Shown: positions 31,493 to 39,210 of the stretch, in pieces | How positions within the stretch are numbered: the stretch's first letter is position 1 | Layout of the letters: each line of letters starts with the position of its first letter | Virus record (IMG/VR): IMGVR_UViG_3300037485_000957 | Location: 1-53,296 of that record | DNA length: 53,296 bases | Origin: a virus | Strand: one strand, 5' to 3' | Position numbers and translations under genes: made by a program | The notes under the pieces: generated by a model | What the model was told of the DNA's origin: nothing | Databases searched by the model: none | What the model saw: only the letters and a program-made list of their open reading frames with translations

Positions 31493-31717
31493 CTATATAA
31501 GATAAGCCTCCAATGCATTTATGAATCTATCACGCTGAGCATCGCTTATATATTTATTACCAAGCTCAGTCTGCGATACCAATGTCTGAGAGCATGCCTT
31601 ACCAGACCACATGAAAATAACAGTAGCAGCTTCTGTCTGTGTCAATCCTTTAGAAATCCTAAGCGCTTTTATTTGCTTAGCAATATCTACTATCCTCTTA
31701 CGCTTCTCTGTTGTCAT
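31493..31717 (-). CDS. XRE-family helix-turn-helix regulator
   Basis: The 74-residue protein is a single XRE-type HTH: IKALRISKGLTQTEAATVIF followed by a turn and QTLVSQTELG, then a short helix. It has its own promoter with an AATAATACT element abutting the box and a 5-base leader, so it may repress itself. It sits at the convergence of the two main early transcription units. A phage repressor or cro-like role is likely; which operators it binds is unknown. Confidence 0.75.
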   Translation of the reverse strand: MTTEKRKRIVDIAKQIKALRISKGLTQTEAATVIFMWSGKACSQTLVSQTELGNKYISDAQRDRFINALEAYLI

Positions 31718-31722
31718 GAGAG

Positions 31723-31742
31723 CAAAGATAATAAGTATTATT
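31723..31742 (-). promoter_or_regulatory. Promoter with AATAATACT element for the XRE gene
   Basis: Minus-strand box TATCTTTG (31723-31730), preceded by AATAATACT (complement of 31734-31742). The ATG is 5 bases downstream. The element overlaps the end of the upstream gene. Confidence 0.55.
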
Positions 31743-32175
31743 CAAAGGAGATTATCATCTCTTCTCCTGGATCAGGAATGTATAGCGATAACCTTTCCGA
31801 GCAGTATTGCTGAATGCGCTCGATGAACTCATTGAACTCCCATGTCGATAAAGCGGAACTCTTTCCCAACGACTTCAGCACCTCCCCCGTTTCTCTGTTT
31901 ACTATCTCCGTCACCAAGCAGTTAGCCTTGACGAAATCAAACACCCATTCTTTACTCTGAGCCTCTGTGATACCAAGCTCTATCAATCTATTACGCACCA
32001 AAGGAAGCACTCCGCCATGCAGATAACTATTCTGCGGATTGGAGCGCTTCCTTGTATGTCTCTCGATTGTGATGTCTACATCCATCCCTTCGAACGAAGC
32101 CAACGAATCAGCAAGTAGCTGTCTGTTGCTCGTCATTCGTCCGTCAACTACGGATGTCTTAATCTTTACCTTCAT
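31738..32175 (-). CDS. NinB-like recombination-associated protein
   Basis: The 145-residue protein has RHTRKRSNPQNSYLHGGVLP, then KSSALSTWEFNEFIERIQQY, and ends SLYIPDPGEE. This order (KRSxxQNxYxHG, central helix, IPDPGE) is that of the NinB/ORF family in phage recombination modules. Family members act with RecF-pathway-type functions; the biochemical role is poorly known. Coupled to the MazG-like gene by ATGA. Confidence 0.6.
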   Translation of the reverse strand: MKVKIKTSVVDGRMTSNRQLLADSLASFEGMDVDITIERHTRKRSNPQNSYLHGGVLPLVRNRLIELGITEAQSKEWVFDFVKANCLVTEIVNRETGEVLKSLGKSSALSTWEFNEFIERIQQYCSERLSLYIPDPGEEMIISFE

Positions 32176-32555
32176 GGTAAAATGATAGAAGCCAAATCTG
32201 GCTTGCTATAAAACTCCCCCTTAATCACTTTACCATCGGCCCGATACACGGGCTTACCATTCACATCAAGCTTACTCATGTTGCTACGATGCACCTCGTT
32301 AAAGCATGCAACCAAGCGATCAGCTATACCGAACTCATGTGCTGTACCAAGCAGGATGTACATACAGTCTATGATGGCATCTGCCACCTCAACGATGTCC
32401 CCTTGGATGGAAGCATCCCATAGTTCGTTCACTTCCTCCTGAAGGATGTTTTGACGCAGCACAGCACGCGATGATTCGATGATAAAATTATTCTCTTCAA
32501 CACCCTGACCAAAGGCTAATTGAAATTCCTTCACTTGACTTATTTGCTTCTCCAT
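32172..32555 (-). CDS. MazG-like all-alpha NTP pyrophosphohydrolase
   Basis: The 127-residue protein has FQLAFGQGVEEN, then EEVNELWDASIQGDIVEVAD with the ExxE, DxxE-type metal ligands, then AIIDCMYILLGTAHEFG and SNMSKLD. This is the pattern of phage PRA-PH/MazG-like enzymes that hydrolyse non-canonical or signalling nucleotides. Its promoter carries the AATAATACC element, placing it among early regulated genes. Confidence 0.75.
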   Translation of the reverse strand: MEKQISQVKEFQLAFGQGVEENNFIIESSRAVLRQNILQEEVNELWDASIQGDIVEVADAIIDCMYILLGTAHEFGIADRLVACFNEVHRSNMSKLDVNGKPVYRADGKVIKGEFYSKPDLASIILP

Positions 32556-32562
32556 AACACCA

Positions 32563-32579
32563 CAAAATTAGGTATTATT
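32563..32579 (-). promoter_or_regulatory. Promoter with abutting AATAATACC element
   Basis: Minus strand: AATAATACC (complement of 32571-32579) abuts TAATTTTG (32563-32570); the ATG is 7 bases away. Same geometry as at 7905-7921 and 41774-41790. Confidence 0.65.
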
Positions 32580-32816
32580 TTCATTCTTCACCATCTCTAC
32601 GCCCTTTAATTTTATCAATCGTAAAAGGAATAAACACTCCTTGGCGTACGAGATATATACTTTAGCCTTTGGATCAGCGTGATTAAGGTAGCTGCGGTGA
32701 CTCAGGAACGCTTTTCTTATCTCAATGGACTGTATGTGCCTCCATGAGATAGTTACGTCGTCAGGAGTGTAGTTATTCATTATCTGCTGTACGTTATCAA
32801 TATCCTGTTGCGTCAT
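32568..32816 (-). CDS. Small protein after DnaB, unknown
   Basis: The 82-residue product (MTQQDIDNVQQIMNNYTPDD) is helical. Its start overlaps the helicase stop by 4 bases, and its 3' end lies inside the downstream promoter. It could be a helicase partner, but nothing shows that. Confidence 0.5.
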   Translation of the reverse strand: MTQQDIDNVQQIMNNYTPDDVTISWRHIQSIEIRKAFLSHRSYLNHADPKAKVYISYAKECLFLLRLIKLKGVEMVKNENNT

Positions 32817-34204
32817 ATCATCTCGTCGTTTCTATCCCACTGTGGATCAGTGAAGCTCCTGAAGTCTGTCGCAACGACAGGGACAGGTAATGGCGATACG
32901 TAATCATTGACAGCGAAGAACTGACTAAGGTTGTAGTTGTGCCTAAACTCAACAGAGCCTGTCGCACCGTGCCGATGCTTCTCGAACAGATAGAATATCT
33001 CATTCGTATACGGAGTGCCATCGTCTTTCTGTAATCCATAGTACGCAGGCCGATAGATGAAAGCAACAGTATCTGCATCCTGCTCCATCGATCCCGATTC
33101 ACGTAAATCAGAAAGCAATGGCTTCTTATCGGGACGCTTCTCACAATCCCTATTCAACTGAGCTAACGCTATAATTGGGATGTTCAGCTCTTTCTGAGCT
33201 GCCTTAAGCGCTCTGCTTATCTCCGCTATCTCATTCTCCCTGCTCATCCCCTTACTTCCCTCCAGCGTCATCAACTGCAAGTAATCAATGATAGCCCAAT
33301 TACATTTCCCCTTACGGTGCTGCTGCCTCATCACACGTATAGCCTGATGAACTCCGCAACGTGCCTTATCGTAAATCGTAAATGGGATATTCTCAATATT
33401 CCCAATGGTTCTTTCGAACTCAAGTATCTCCTCCTTTGTCATCGTGCCATCACGTAGATGAGAACCTTCGATGTTATCCGTATGCTGTAGGATCAGTCGC
33501 TGCGCTAACTGGCTCTTATTCATCTCAAGGTTGAAGTAAATGCCAGGCTCTCCACTCTTAACGCCATGAAACAACGCCAATGCCGTCTTTCCCATTGATG
33601 GACGAGCAGCGATAATAATGAATTCATTCTGCCATCCTCCTGTGTATTTGTTTATAGATGCCACTCCCGTATGTAACCCCGATGTCTTCCCGCTTGCAGC
33701 GAGAGCTGAACGATCGTAATACAAATGCCGCTCATCACTCGTTAGTTCCGAAAGTGTGATTAACTCATCTCCACTTGCATTGGTATCCAGTAACTCTGTC
33801 ATCTTGGTGCTTATGCTCATCGCAATCTCAGCGCCCGACTTCTTCTCCAATAACCCCATGCTCTCTTGTGCAATGACAAACGACACCTGCCTCTTGATGT
33901 ATCCATCCTTCAGCTCATCAACATACTCGTTGATAGGTTCGTTGTATGTAATGCCAGTAGTCCATGAAGCAATCATAGGGATGTCCAATGCCGTGATTAA
34001 ATCCATCATCTTCCCTTTGGTGAATAGATTAATCATGTTTGGTGTCTTCCCCTCCTTAAACAGCGCATCTATAATCTTGAACACTTTGATTGTTAAATCC
34101 TGAGTGAATAGATTCACGTTAAGCTGTGGAACGATTTCCTTGTAGTGATCCCCTGGAGACAATAGCACTCCTAATGCTGCTTCTTCTGTCGTAGTATTTC
34201 TCAT
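32813..34204 (-). CDS. dnaB: Replicative DNA helicase, DnaB family
   Basis: The 463-residue protein has the N-terminal helical domain (TTEEAALGVLLSP, a typical DnaB start) and a RecA-like motor. Walker A is AARPSMGKTA at about 199-208, Walker B is IIDYLQLM, and the later SRALKAAQKELNIPIIALAQ, QLNR and ESGSMEQDAD motifs are all present. It unwinds DNA at the phage fork. It is complete and normal in length. It is coupled to a small downstream gene and lies 2 bases after the initiator-like gene. Confidence 0.95.
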   Translation of the reverse strand: MRNTTTEEAALGVLLSPGDHYKEIVPQLNVNLFTQDLTIKVFKIIDALFKEGKTPNMINLFTKGKMMDLITALDIPMIASWTTGITYNEPINEYVDELKDGYIKRQVSFVIAQESMGLLEKKSGAEIAMSISTKMTELLDTNASGDELITLSELTSDERHLYYDRSALAASGKTSGLHTGVASINKYTGGWQNEFIIIAARPSMGKTALALFHGVKSGEPGIYFNLEMNKSQLAQRLILQHTDNIEGSHLRDGTMTKEEILEFERTIGNIENIPFTIYDKARCGVHQAIRVMRQQHRKGKCNWAIIDYLQLMTLEGSKGMSRENEIAEISRALKAAQKELNIPIIALAQLNRDCEKRPDKKPLLSDLRESGSMEQDADTVAFIYRPAYYGLQKDDGTPYTNEIFYLFEKHRHGATGSVEFRHNYNLSQFFAVNDYVSPLPVPVVATDFRSFTDPQWDRNDEMI

Positions 34205-34206
34205 TG

Positions 34207-34989
34207 TTATTTTATTTGTAGTCCGTTAGATGCTCGGCTGAATGTGTTGGGCGAAGCCGTCGGCCCAGTTGTCTTTTTTTCAAAAGGTTGGTCATAAGAG
34301 GAAGATAGAATCTTCCATCTAGCTAATCTCTTTTTTGTTTCCCAAGTTTCATTCAACTGGAATCTCATAATTCCTTTTCCATTTAACTCTGACCAAGTTC
34401 CGTGAAACTTAGCAAGCATCTCTGGACTGTACCCTTTGCCATTCTTTTTAATATCCTCTGCAAATTCTCTTGATGTCCATTTCTTAAAATCTTGTTTCTC
34501 ACTGTTTACTTGTTTCTTTTTTGCTTTAATTTTTGGGATAATAAGTGTTGATTCTTCAACACGTACTTCTTCATACTCTTTATATTCTTTATTGTCTTTA
34601 ATAGTCTTATTATGTGTCCAGTTGGTTTCCATGTGCTTTTCAAGTGGTATCCAAGTGCTTTCCACGTGCTTTCCATTTAATGGAAGGCGTATGACTCTGT
34701 TTTTGTATTGATTATTCGTCTTTGAAATTGTATTCACGAACCCATACTCCTCTAATTTTGAAAGGACTTTTAGCATCGTTGTCCTAGAGCATATACCACA
34801 ATCTTCTTGAAGGTCGATTAGAATAATAGCGAAACTATCTTTCCAGCCAGTCTTATTTGCTCTGTTTAATAAAGCAAAATACACAGCGCAAATAGAAGGA
34901 TCAACCTTATCAGGATTATCACTAACCCATTTCCAAAATCCATTGAAGTATTCAAACATAATGGAACGGATTAGATTCTGATTGTTCAT
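34207..34989 (-). CDS. Replication initiator or helicase loader with winged HTH
   Basis: The 260-residue protein has an N-terminal winged-helix domain (PSICAVYFALLNRANKTGWK, then CGICSRTTMLKVLSKLEEYG, then RVIRLPL) like phage DnaD/RepA-type initiators. A low-complexity Lys/Glu linker (EYKEYEEVRVEES) leads to a C-terminal helical part with FKKWTSREFAEDIKKNG. Immediately upstream of DnaB it is the natural loader or initiator. The exact family is uncertain. Confidence 0.65.
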   Translation of the reverse strand: MNNQNLIRSIMFEYFNGFWKWVSDNPDKVDPSICAVYFALLNRANKTGWKDSFAIILIDLQEDCGICSRTTMLKVLSKLEEYGFVNTISKTNNQYKNRVIRLPLNGKHVESTWIPLEKHMETNWTHNKTIKDNKEYKEYEEVRVEESTLIIPKIKAKKKQVNSEKQDFKKWTSREFAEDIKKNGKGYSPEMLAKFHGTWSELNGKGIMRFQLNETWETKKRLARWKILSSSYDQPFEKKTTGPTASPNTFSRASNGLQIK

Positions 34990-35149
34990 CCCATCTTATT
35001 GCTTTCTCTAGCAAAAATGTCTTTGGTACATCTATAAGATCTCTGAAAATAGCTTCTCTGCTTTCTTCATATGTATCATGCGCCCTAAGGCTACAGTCTA
35101 TAATCCATAGAGAATACTTCTTAATCAATTCATTTTGCTTCTTATTCAT
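34952..35149 (-). CDS. Small helical protein, unknown
   Basis: The 65-residue product (MNKKQNELIKKYSLWIIDCS) overlaps the initiator gene start by 38 bases. It lies just after the terminator of the structured RNA at 35158-35268, so it may be expressed only when that hairpin is read through. Function unknown. Confidence 0.5.
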   Translation of the reverse strand: MNKKQNELIKKYSLWIIDCSLRAHDTYEESREAIFRDLIDVPKTFLLEKAIRWDEQSESNPFHYV

Positions 35150-35157
35150 AACATCAA

Positions 35158-35268
35158 ACGAAAATGCCCAAAGATGGGCTACGGTGAGATCGACAAGTTT
35201 TACCCTGTCTCGTAACCCGCCTTTGGGCGGAATGTCTTGTTATCGTCCAGGATCTCACCTCTGAATCT
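35158..35268 (-). ncRNA. Candidate structured RNA or attenuated leader
   Basis: A minus-strand promoter (35272-35279) would start a transcript near 35268. A perfect 9-bp closing stem GGTGAGATC/GATCTCACC (35251-35259 with 35183-35191) encloses an internal hairpin CCGCC-CAAA-GGCGG extended by TAAC/GTTA. ACAAG and CTTGT can pair across it. A terminator hairpin GCCCA-TCTT-TGGGC with ATTTTCGTTT follows (35166-35179). The 35149 gene begins right after. It could be a stand-alone RNA or a riboswitch-like leader. It does not match a class I recognise. Confidence 0.6.
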
Positions 35269-35271
35269 TCA

Positions 35272-35279
35272 CAAATTTA
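35272..35279 (-). promoter_or_regulatory. Promoter of the structured RNA
   Basis: TAAATTTG on the minus strand, with a TTG 21 bases upstream near -33, overlapping the end of the neighbouring gene. Confidence 0.55.
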
Positions 35280-35289
35280 ATTATTTTTT

Positions 35290-35505
35290 TTAAACGTACT
35301 CAAAATTTACCCACTGCTCCATCACAAATTGGAAGGAGTTCTCCATATCAGCATACACAGTACGTATGTAGTTGATGAACGACCTAGCCTCATCCTCTGA
35401 TATACCTGCGTCAATGGTGTAGTATCCGTACGTGTTTGGTTCTTTGTCTCCCGTGTTGATATGGAAGCTCTGCTGCGTCTCGTTGTATTCTAAACGTACG
35501 TTCAT
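35290..35505 (-). CDS. Small protein, unknown
   Basis: The start at 35505 (MNVRLEYNETQQSFHINTGD) avoids overlap with the HNH gene; an upstream in-frame ATG would overlap it. The 71-residue product is beta then helix (ISEDEARSFINYIRTVYAD). Function unknown. Confidence 0.5.
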   Translation of the reverse strand: MNVRLEYNETQQSFHINTGDKEPNTYGYYTIDAGISEDEARSFINYIRTVYADMENSFQFVMEQWVNFEYV

Positions 35506-35516
35506 GTCATGTAGTA

Positions 35517-35939
35517 TTAAATTACTCTCCCTCTCTCCTCGTTCGTCTTCTTCAGATGGCATGCTTTACACAGCACCTGAAACGCCTTAGGATCTTCTGG
35601 TGTCAAGCGCTCAATGAACATAGCTACGTCATCGTACCCTCTTAGTGAACCACAGGGAATGATATGATCCACCTCAACGCTTGTCCTTGCGTACCAGTTC
35701 GTGCATATAGCACATTGGTATTCAAACTTTATCTTGCGATTTAAACTGCGTGAGTTGCGCTTAGAGCTATCAAGTGCCATCTTCATCGGTGTCCACCATC
35801 TGAATGCACTACGAAGGGCGCTACGTAGCTTCTGAAAGTACTGCGCCTCTGTCATCGTTCCCCCGTTTCTCGTACGTGGAACTCTCGTGGCTTGCTTTTT
35901 CTTTACAACGCCGCCTCTTCTTCTTAATACTATAGCCAT
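35517..35939 (-). CDS. HNH endonuclease
   Basis: The 140-residue protein has a basic N terminus (RRRGGVVKKKQATRVPRTRN). An HNH domain follows: CAICTNWY with a CxxC zinc pair, VEVDHIIPCGSL with the catalytic His, QVLCKACHLKKTN with the second CxxC and terminal HxxK. It could be a packaging-linked nuclease or a free-standing homing-type enzyme. A TAAATTTG box lies 18 bases upstream. Confidence 0.8.
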   Translation of the reverse strand: MAIVLRRRGGVVKKKQATRVPRTRNGGTMTEAQYFQKLRSALRSAFRWWTPMKMALDSSKRNSRSLNRKIKFEYQCAICTNWYARTSVEVDHIIPCGSLRGYDDVAMFIERLTPEDPKAFQVLCKACHLKKTNEERGRVI

Positions 35940-35957
35940 CGCAACTCAAGATTTTTT

Positions 35958-35965
35958 CAAATTTA
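35958..35965 (-). promoter_or_regulatory. Promoter of the HNH gene
   Basis: TAAATTTG on the minus strand, 18 bases before the ATG at 35939. Confidence 0.5.
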
Positions 35966-35986
35966 CGCTCTGGAGCGCTTTCTTTA

Positions 35987-36346
35987 TTATTCAAATGATT
36001 CATTTCCTTTAGCAATGTAGTAAAACAATTCAAGCGAATAAGGAACGCTGTAAATGCTGGCCTTTGGATACGCTCTGTCGATCTCCTCTATTGTATTCAT
36101 CACCTCAATGCGAGGCGCTGTATTAGGTAAGTCTACACCCATATGCTCAGCCATCTGCTTTTGGATAAGGATGGTTAGCTTACCCAAGGGCACTTCATGG
36201 GAGTCAGCAAAATACGATGCTCTTACATGGCCCTTCTCTGCCCACCACCTACGGGCAGCGTTCTCTAGGCATATCTCTTCCATCTTTACCTCAACACGCT
36301 TCCTATCTTGATAGGTGTCGTTTATCATCTTATCCTCTAATGTCAT
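35987..36346 (-). CDS. Protein with helical core, unknown
   Basis: The 119-residue product (MTLEDKMINDTYQDRKRVEV) contains CLENAARRWWAEKGHVRASY. It is soluble and mixed alpha/beta. ATGA-coupled to the gene upstream. No family recognised. Confidence 0.5.
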   Translation of the reverse strand: MTLEDKMINDTYQDRKRVEVKMEEICLENAARRWWAEKGHVRASYFADSHEVPLGKLTILIQKQMAEHMGVDLPNTAPRIEVMNTIEEIDRAYPKASIYSVPYSLELFYYIAKGNESFE

Positions 36347-36756
36347 AGCGATAGGATTTTAATAGACAACCCATCCCCTCCTGATGTGTAGAATGCTGGC
36401 TCTATAACACACCCCTCGTCATCAATGACAAGCATACCCTTCTGTGATTGCGTATAGGCAACCTTCGCTTGCTCCTGCACTTCCTTAGTCTTATCGGCCA
36501 GCTCCACTACACGTGGGCAGTTCTTATAATCCCACTTGCCAGGATTGGATTTCTTCGTTACCTCAGCGCCATTGCATGCAAATGACTTCTCGGAATACTT
36601 ACTAGCCTCTACAAGTGCTTCATTGAACACTTGCTTCATCGAAGCCTCAAGCACTTTCTCTATGCGCTTAAAGTCAACGTATGCGCTTAACGCATTAGCA
36701 TCACCATCTTCTACTGCTGCAGCCATCGCCGCAATTTGATCTACAATGTTTTTCAT
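36343..36756 (-). CDS. Conserved phage protein, helical then beta
   Basis: The 137-residue protein has an N-terminal helical part and a central segment SFACNGAEVTKKSNPGKWDY, then KTKEVQEQAKVAYTQSQKGM. The arrangement is familiar from replication regions of Bacteroidota phages, but the function is unknown. It is the first gene downstream of the cassette-like island. Confidence 0.55.
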   Translation of the reverse strand: MKNIVDQIAAMAAAVEDGDANALSAYVDFKRIEKVLEASMKQVFNEALVEASKYSEKSFACNGAEVTKKSNPGKWDYKNCPRVVELADKTKEVQEQAKVAYTQSQKGMLVIDDEGCVIEPAFYTSGGDGLSIKILSL

Positions 36757-36787
36757 GTTTGTTTTGTTTTAAGTTATTTGTCGCTGC

Positions 36788-36840
36788 ATTAGCGAAAGAA
36801 TGTTACGGGTATAAGTAGTTATAAGCAAGCTGCTACGTTC
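36788..36840 (-). repeat. Partial attC-like site at the end of the methyltransferase gene
   Basis: On the plus strand GTTATAAGCAAGCTGCTACGTTC (36819-36841; quoted as GTTATAAGCAAGC then TGCTACGTTC) matches GTTATACGCAAGC...CTACATTC at the edge of the complete element at 37495-37560. The gene's TAA stop falls inside the TATAAC box. A clear opposite half is not seen; the site looks truncated or degenerate. Confidence 0.45.
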
Positions 36841-37463
36841 CTGCTCCGAATGAAAGTTCCCCATTGTTCAGCCATAGCTTTTGCCACCCCACTAAAAGTT
36901 TTTGAGCTTTCCTTTTGGCTTATGCTTACAGAATGGTATTTCTGTCCTCGTTTTTTCCCTCCAGTATTGCTCGGTAAATACGGCTTATAGTTGCTTTGAA
37001 TATCAGTCGGCTTTAATAGTGGCAAATTTTTCAACCACAATAAAGTTCGTTTACTGTATTCATGTCCATATTCGTATGGCTGTATCGCTTGGCTATGTTT
37101 TGGCAATTCAACTACTTTTAATGGTGTTGGGTTTTCAACTGCAATAAATTCAATCGGTGCATTAAGTAGTTCCAAAAACATAGCTTTCGCTTCCATTGCT
37201 TTTGAGTATCTATCTTGGCACAAATTACCTGCCGTTGGGTACATCCATCTTGCTCCAGCCTTACTCATATAAGTACAAGGCGGGTGTGCAATCATCATAT
37301 CGTATTTGCCACTATAAGCCTCTTTTACTGCATCGCCTACAATATGCCATTCGGGTTTATTACCGCTACATTCTTGTAGGTCGCAACTATAAGCCTCAAA
37401 TCCTAATTCTCGGAAAGCTCTGCAAACTTCTTGGCTCTCCTCACAAGCTATTAATATTTTCAT
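36819..37463 (-). CDS. DNA cytosine methyltransferase-like protein
   Basis: The 214-residue protein starts with a SAM-binding strand (KILIACEESQEVCRAFRELG), followed by an acidic loop (CDLQE). It has a catalytic PPC at 61-63 in AHPPCTYMSKAG and ENP at 110-112 in AVENPTPL. This is the short phage-type cytosine-C5 methyltransferase widely seen in phage genomes. The target recognition region is small (SNTGGKKRGQKY). It would protect phage DNA from host restriction. It ends inside an attC-like box and starts after a complete attC-like element, so it appears to be carried as a cassette. Confidence 0.8.
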   Translation of the reverse strand: MKILIACEESQEVCRAFRELGFEAYSCDLQECSGNKPEWHIVGDAVKEAYSGKYDMMIAHPPCTYMSKAGARWMYPTAGNLCQDRYSKAMEAKAMFLELLNAPIEFIAVENPTPLKVVELPKHSQAIQPYEYGHEYSKRTLLWLKNLPLLKPTDIQSNYKPYLPSNTGGKKRGQKYHSVSISQKESSKTFSGVAKAMAEQWGTFIRSRNVAACL

Positions 37464-37494
37464 TTCAATTTAAGTTTTTAGTTAATAATCCGCA

Positions 37495-37560
37495 GCCAGC
37501 TTATAACAGCGGTTTGGCGGCATTAAAACGACCGCCAAGCCGCAACCGTTATACGCAAGC
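37495..37560. repeat. attC-like imperfect hairpin between cassettes
   Basis: TTATAAC (37501-37507) and GTTATAC (37548-37554) pair as outer boxes. GCGG/CCGC and TGGCGG/CCGCCA pair inside, with unpaired bases on one side only, around an 11-base loop. GCCAGC flanks it. Outer R-type boxes, inner L-type boxes and extrahelical bases are the architecture of integron attC sites (about 60 bp). Confidence 0.6.
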
Positions 37561-37626
37561 ACTACATTCGTTCTCCGATTTAACTTTTGTGGAAGTAAAA
37601 AAGAAAATAAAAATTTACCCACGCTT

Positions 37627-38046
37627 TTAATAAGGTTTAATTACACTTTTGTTTAATCCGTATTCAATAGCATAATTAATACACTCCATCAGTGATGTTA
37701 TTGAGTTTGTTTTTGTTTTGTGTCCGTAATATTTCTCATCGTCATAATACAACTGCAAATCATTTTTGAACTTTGGAAAGAAGTATTTGCCACACAAATC
37801 AATTTCGGCAATCCACTCCGTTTCGTATTCAGGTAACCCTATTGTTAATCCATTTACCAATCCTTCTGTTTCAAAATGATTATCTAAAATGTCAGTTGTA
37901 TATATTTTAACTAACGCATTGCCTTCAAATCTTCCTTCGCAAAGTTCAATTAAATATTGCGTTGAAATATCGTTTTCAGATTTGAAGTAAACACCAAATT
38001 TTAAGTATTCGTTTGGTGTGTCTTTTGGTTTAAAATTTGTTTCCAT
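37627..38046 (-). CDS. Cassette protein, unknown
   Basis: The 139-residue protein (METNFKPKDTPNEYLKFGVY) is acidic, aromatic-rich and soluble. It is preceded by a strong purine-rich ribosome site (AGGAGG 6-7 bases before ATG), unlike most genes in this window, and by a TTAATTGAAAC leader shared with the other cassette genes. It lies between two attC-like elements. No family recognised. Features suggest recent acquisition from a Bacteroidota chromosome. Confidence 0.6.
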   Translation of the reverse strand: METNFKPKDTPNEYLKFGVYFKSENDISTQYLIELCEGRFEGNALVKIYTTDILDNHFETEGLVNGLTIGLPEYETEWIAEIDLCGKYFFPKFKNDLQLYYDDEKYYGHKTKTNSITSLMECINYAIEYGLNKSVIKPY

Positions 38047-38114
38047 AATTCCCTCCTAAATTTTTATTTTCTTTTTTACCGTGTTTCAATTAAACATTCT
38101 ACTAAATCAACCGT

Positions 38115-38217
38115 GCCAGCGTATAACACGTGCTATAAGCAAGTTTGCCAATAACTTTTTCGGTAACTTGAACATTTTTGCAAGGCAAACCTGCTCATAG
38201 CACCATACGTTAGCAGC
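38115..38217. repeat. Second, larger attC-like imperfect hairpin
   Basis: GCCAGC then GTATAAC (38121-38127) opens the element; GTTAGC (38209-38214) closes it. Between them TGCTATaAGCAaGTTTGCC pairs with GGCAAACcTGCTcATAGCA, a long stem with single unpaired bases, around a 34-base loop. The GCCAGC plus TATAAC edge is identical to that at 37495. Length about 100 bases fits attC. Confidence 0.6.
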
Positions 38218-38221
38218 AATT

Positions 38222-38545
38222 TCACGATAGCCTCAAAGCCCTGAACCAATTCAATAATCGATTCTTTTCTCCAAGTGAATAACCCCACCTTCCTGTAATC
38301 AAAAAAGTAATAGGTAGGATCAGGATCATTAACAACATTGTCAGTGTTGCAAACGGCAGTGTTAATCTCATCCAGAAATTAACAGGCGTTTGTTCTTCGC
38401 AATAAAACTCAATGTTTAATTCAATAAACCTATCGCACAACTCCTCGCTACCAATATTCGAAAGCTCTGGAAATACTTTTTTGAAGTTCGGCATGTAATT
38501 AGCATAACCGTTTGACCAAGTCCTTCTTAATTTCCTGTACATCAT
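38222..38545 (-). CDS. Cassette membrane protein, unknown
   Basis: The 107-residue protein has a soluble N-terminal helix region and one long hydrophobic stretch (LPFATLTMLLMILILPITFL) at about 63-86, followed by a basic tail. It has a TTGAAACGAAATC leader like the HD gene. It lies directly before the second attC-like element. No family recognised. Possibly an inner-membrane passenger of the island. Confidence 0.55.
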   Translation of the reverse strand: MMYRKLRRTWSNGYANYMPNFKKVFPELSNIGSEELCDRFIELNIEFYCEEQTPVNFWMRLTLPFATLTMLLMILILPITFLITGRWGYSLGEKNRLLNWFRALRLS

Positions 38546-38586
38546 GATTTCGTTTCAAATTAAGTTTGGGGTGTGGGTGGCTGGAG

Positions 38587-39117
38587 TCAGGCTACAACCG
38601 TGTAGCCTAAACACCTTTTTAAATCATTGACAATATCTCGGTAGTGGTGCATTTCGCTTTCATTCGGAAACAATGATTGCAAAAAAGCAACATTTTCTTG
38701 CTGATAAACACCATACATATTTGACCTAGTTTCGTAACTGTACTGCGCATTTGCAAATCTATCACAAAGCTTTACATACTTTGCCCACATCGTTTTTCTG
38801 ATACCATCGTAATAAGCATCGTTTGCCCTTTCTTTTCGGTTCTTACCTTTTTCGTTGGTTACAGCGTAAACAATGTTCGCAACGGATGCTCCAGCAACTT
38901 GTTTAATATCGTTGTAGGTCATTCTACAATCTTCAATAGTATCGTGCAACCAACAAGCGTCTAATACATCGCCTTGCGCTTGCTCAGGGATGCAGTCAAT
39001 ATACTTTTGTGCAATCATTGCTACCATTGATAAATGTACCGAATAAGGTTTCCCATCGTATAAATGGTTTGTGTTGTTGTGTGCTTCGATTGCGAAGCTG
39101 ATTATTTCACTGTTCAT
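38587..39117 (-). CDS. HD-domain hydrolase of SpoT/MESH1 type
   Basis: The 176-residue protein has the metal site of (p)ppGpp hydrolases: His28 in YSVHLSMV, His58-Asp59 in WLHDTIED, and a later Asp in KYVKLCDRFAN. The order and spacing match the HD half of RelA/SpoT and stand-alone MESH1. It may remove (p)ppGpp or hydrolyse another nucleotide, which would help a phage keep host metabolism active. It carries a GTTGAAACGA leader and is the first gene of the cassette-like island. Substrate unproven. Confidence 0.7.
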   Translation of the reverse strand: MNSEIISFAIEAHNNTNHLYDGKPYSVHLSMVAMIAQKYIDCIPEQAQGDVLDACWLHDTIEDCRMTYNDIKQVAGASVANIVYAVTNEKGKNRKERANDAYYDGIRKTMWAKYVKLCDRFANAQYSYETRSNMYGVYQQENVAFLQSLFPNESEMHHYRDIVNDLKRCLGYTVVA

Positions 39118-39184
39118 ATTAAAAACTTCAATCTCGTTTCAACTCTATTTTCACTCTTACGTGACTCATCGCCTTTGAATTTAA

Positions 39185-39210
39185 AAGGGAGGAGATTACG
39201 CCCCTCCCTT
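39185..39210. terminator. Terminator between the SSB-like gene and the cassette island
   Basis: AAGGGAGG (39185-39192) pairs with CCTCCCTT (39203-39210), followed on the minus strand by TTTT. It isolates the island from the replication genes upstream, so the HD gene needs another promoter. Confidence 0.75.

Noticed and set aside
35821-36033. 70-codon minus-strand frame overlapping the HNH gene
   Set aside because: Lies mostly in another frame of the HNH N terminus, and the promoter at 35958 sits inside it. Rejected as a shadow.
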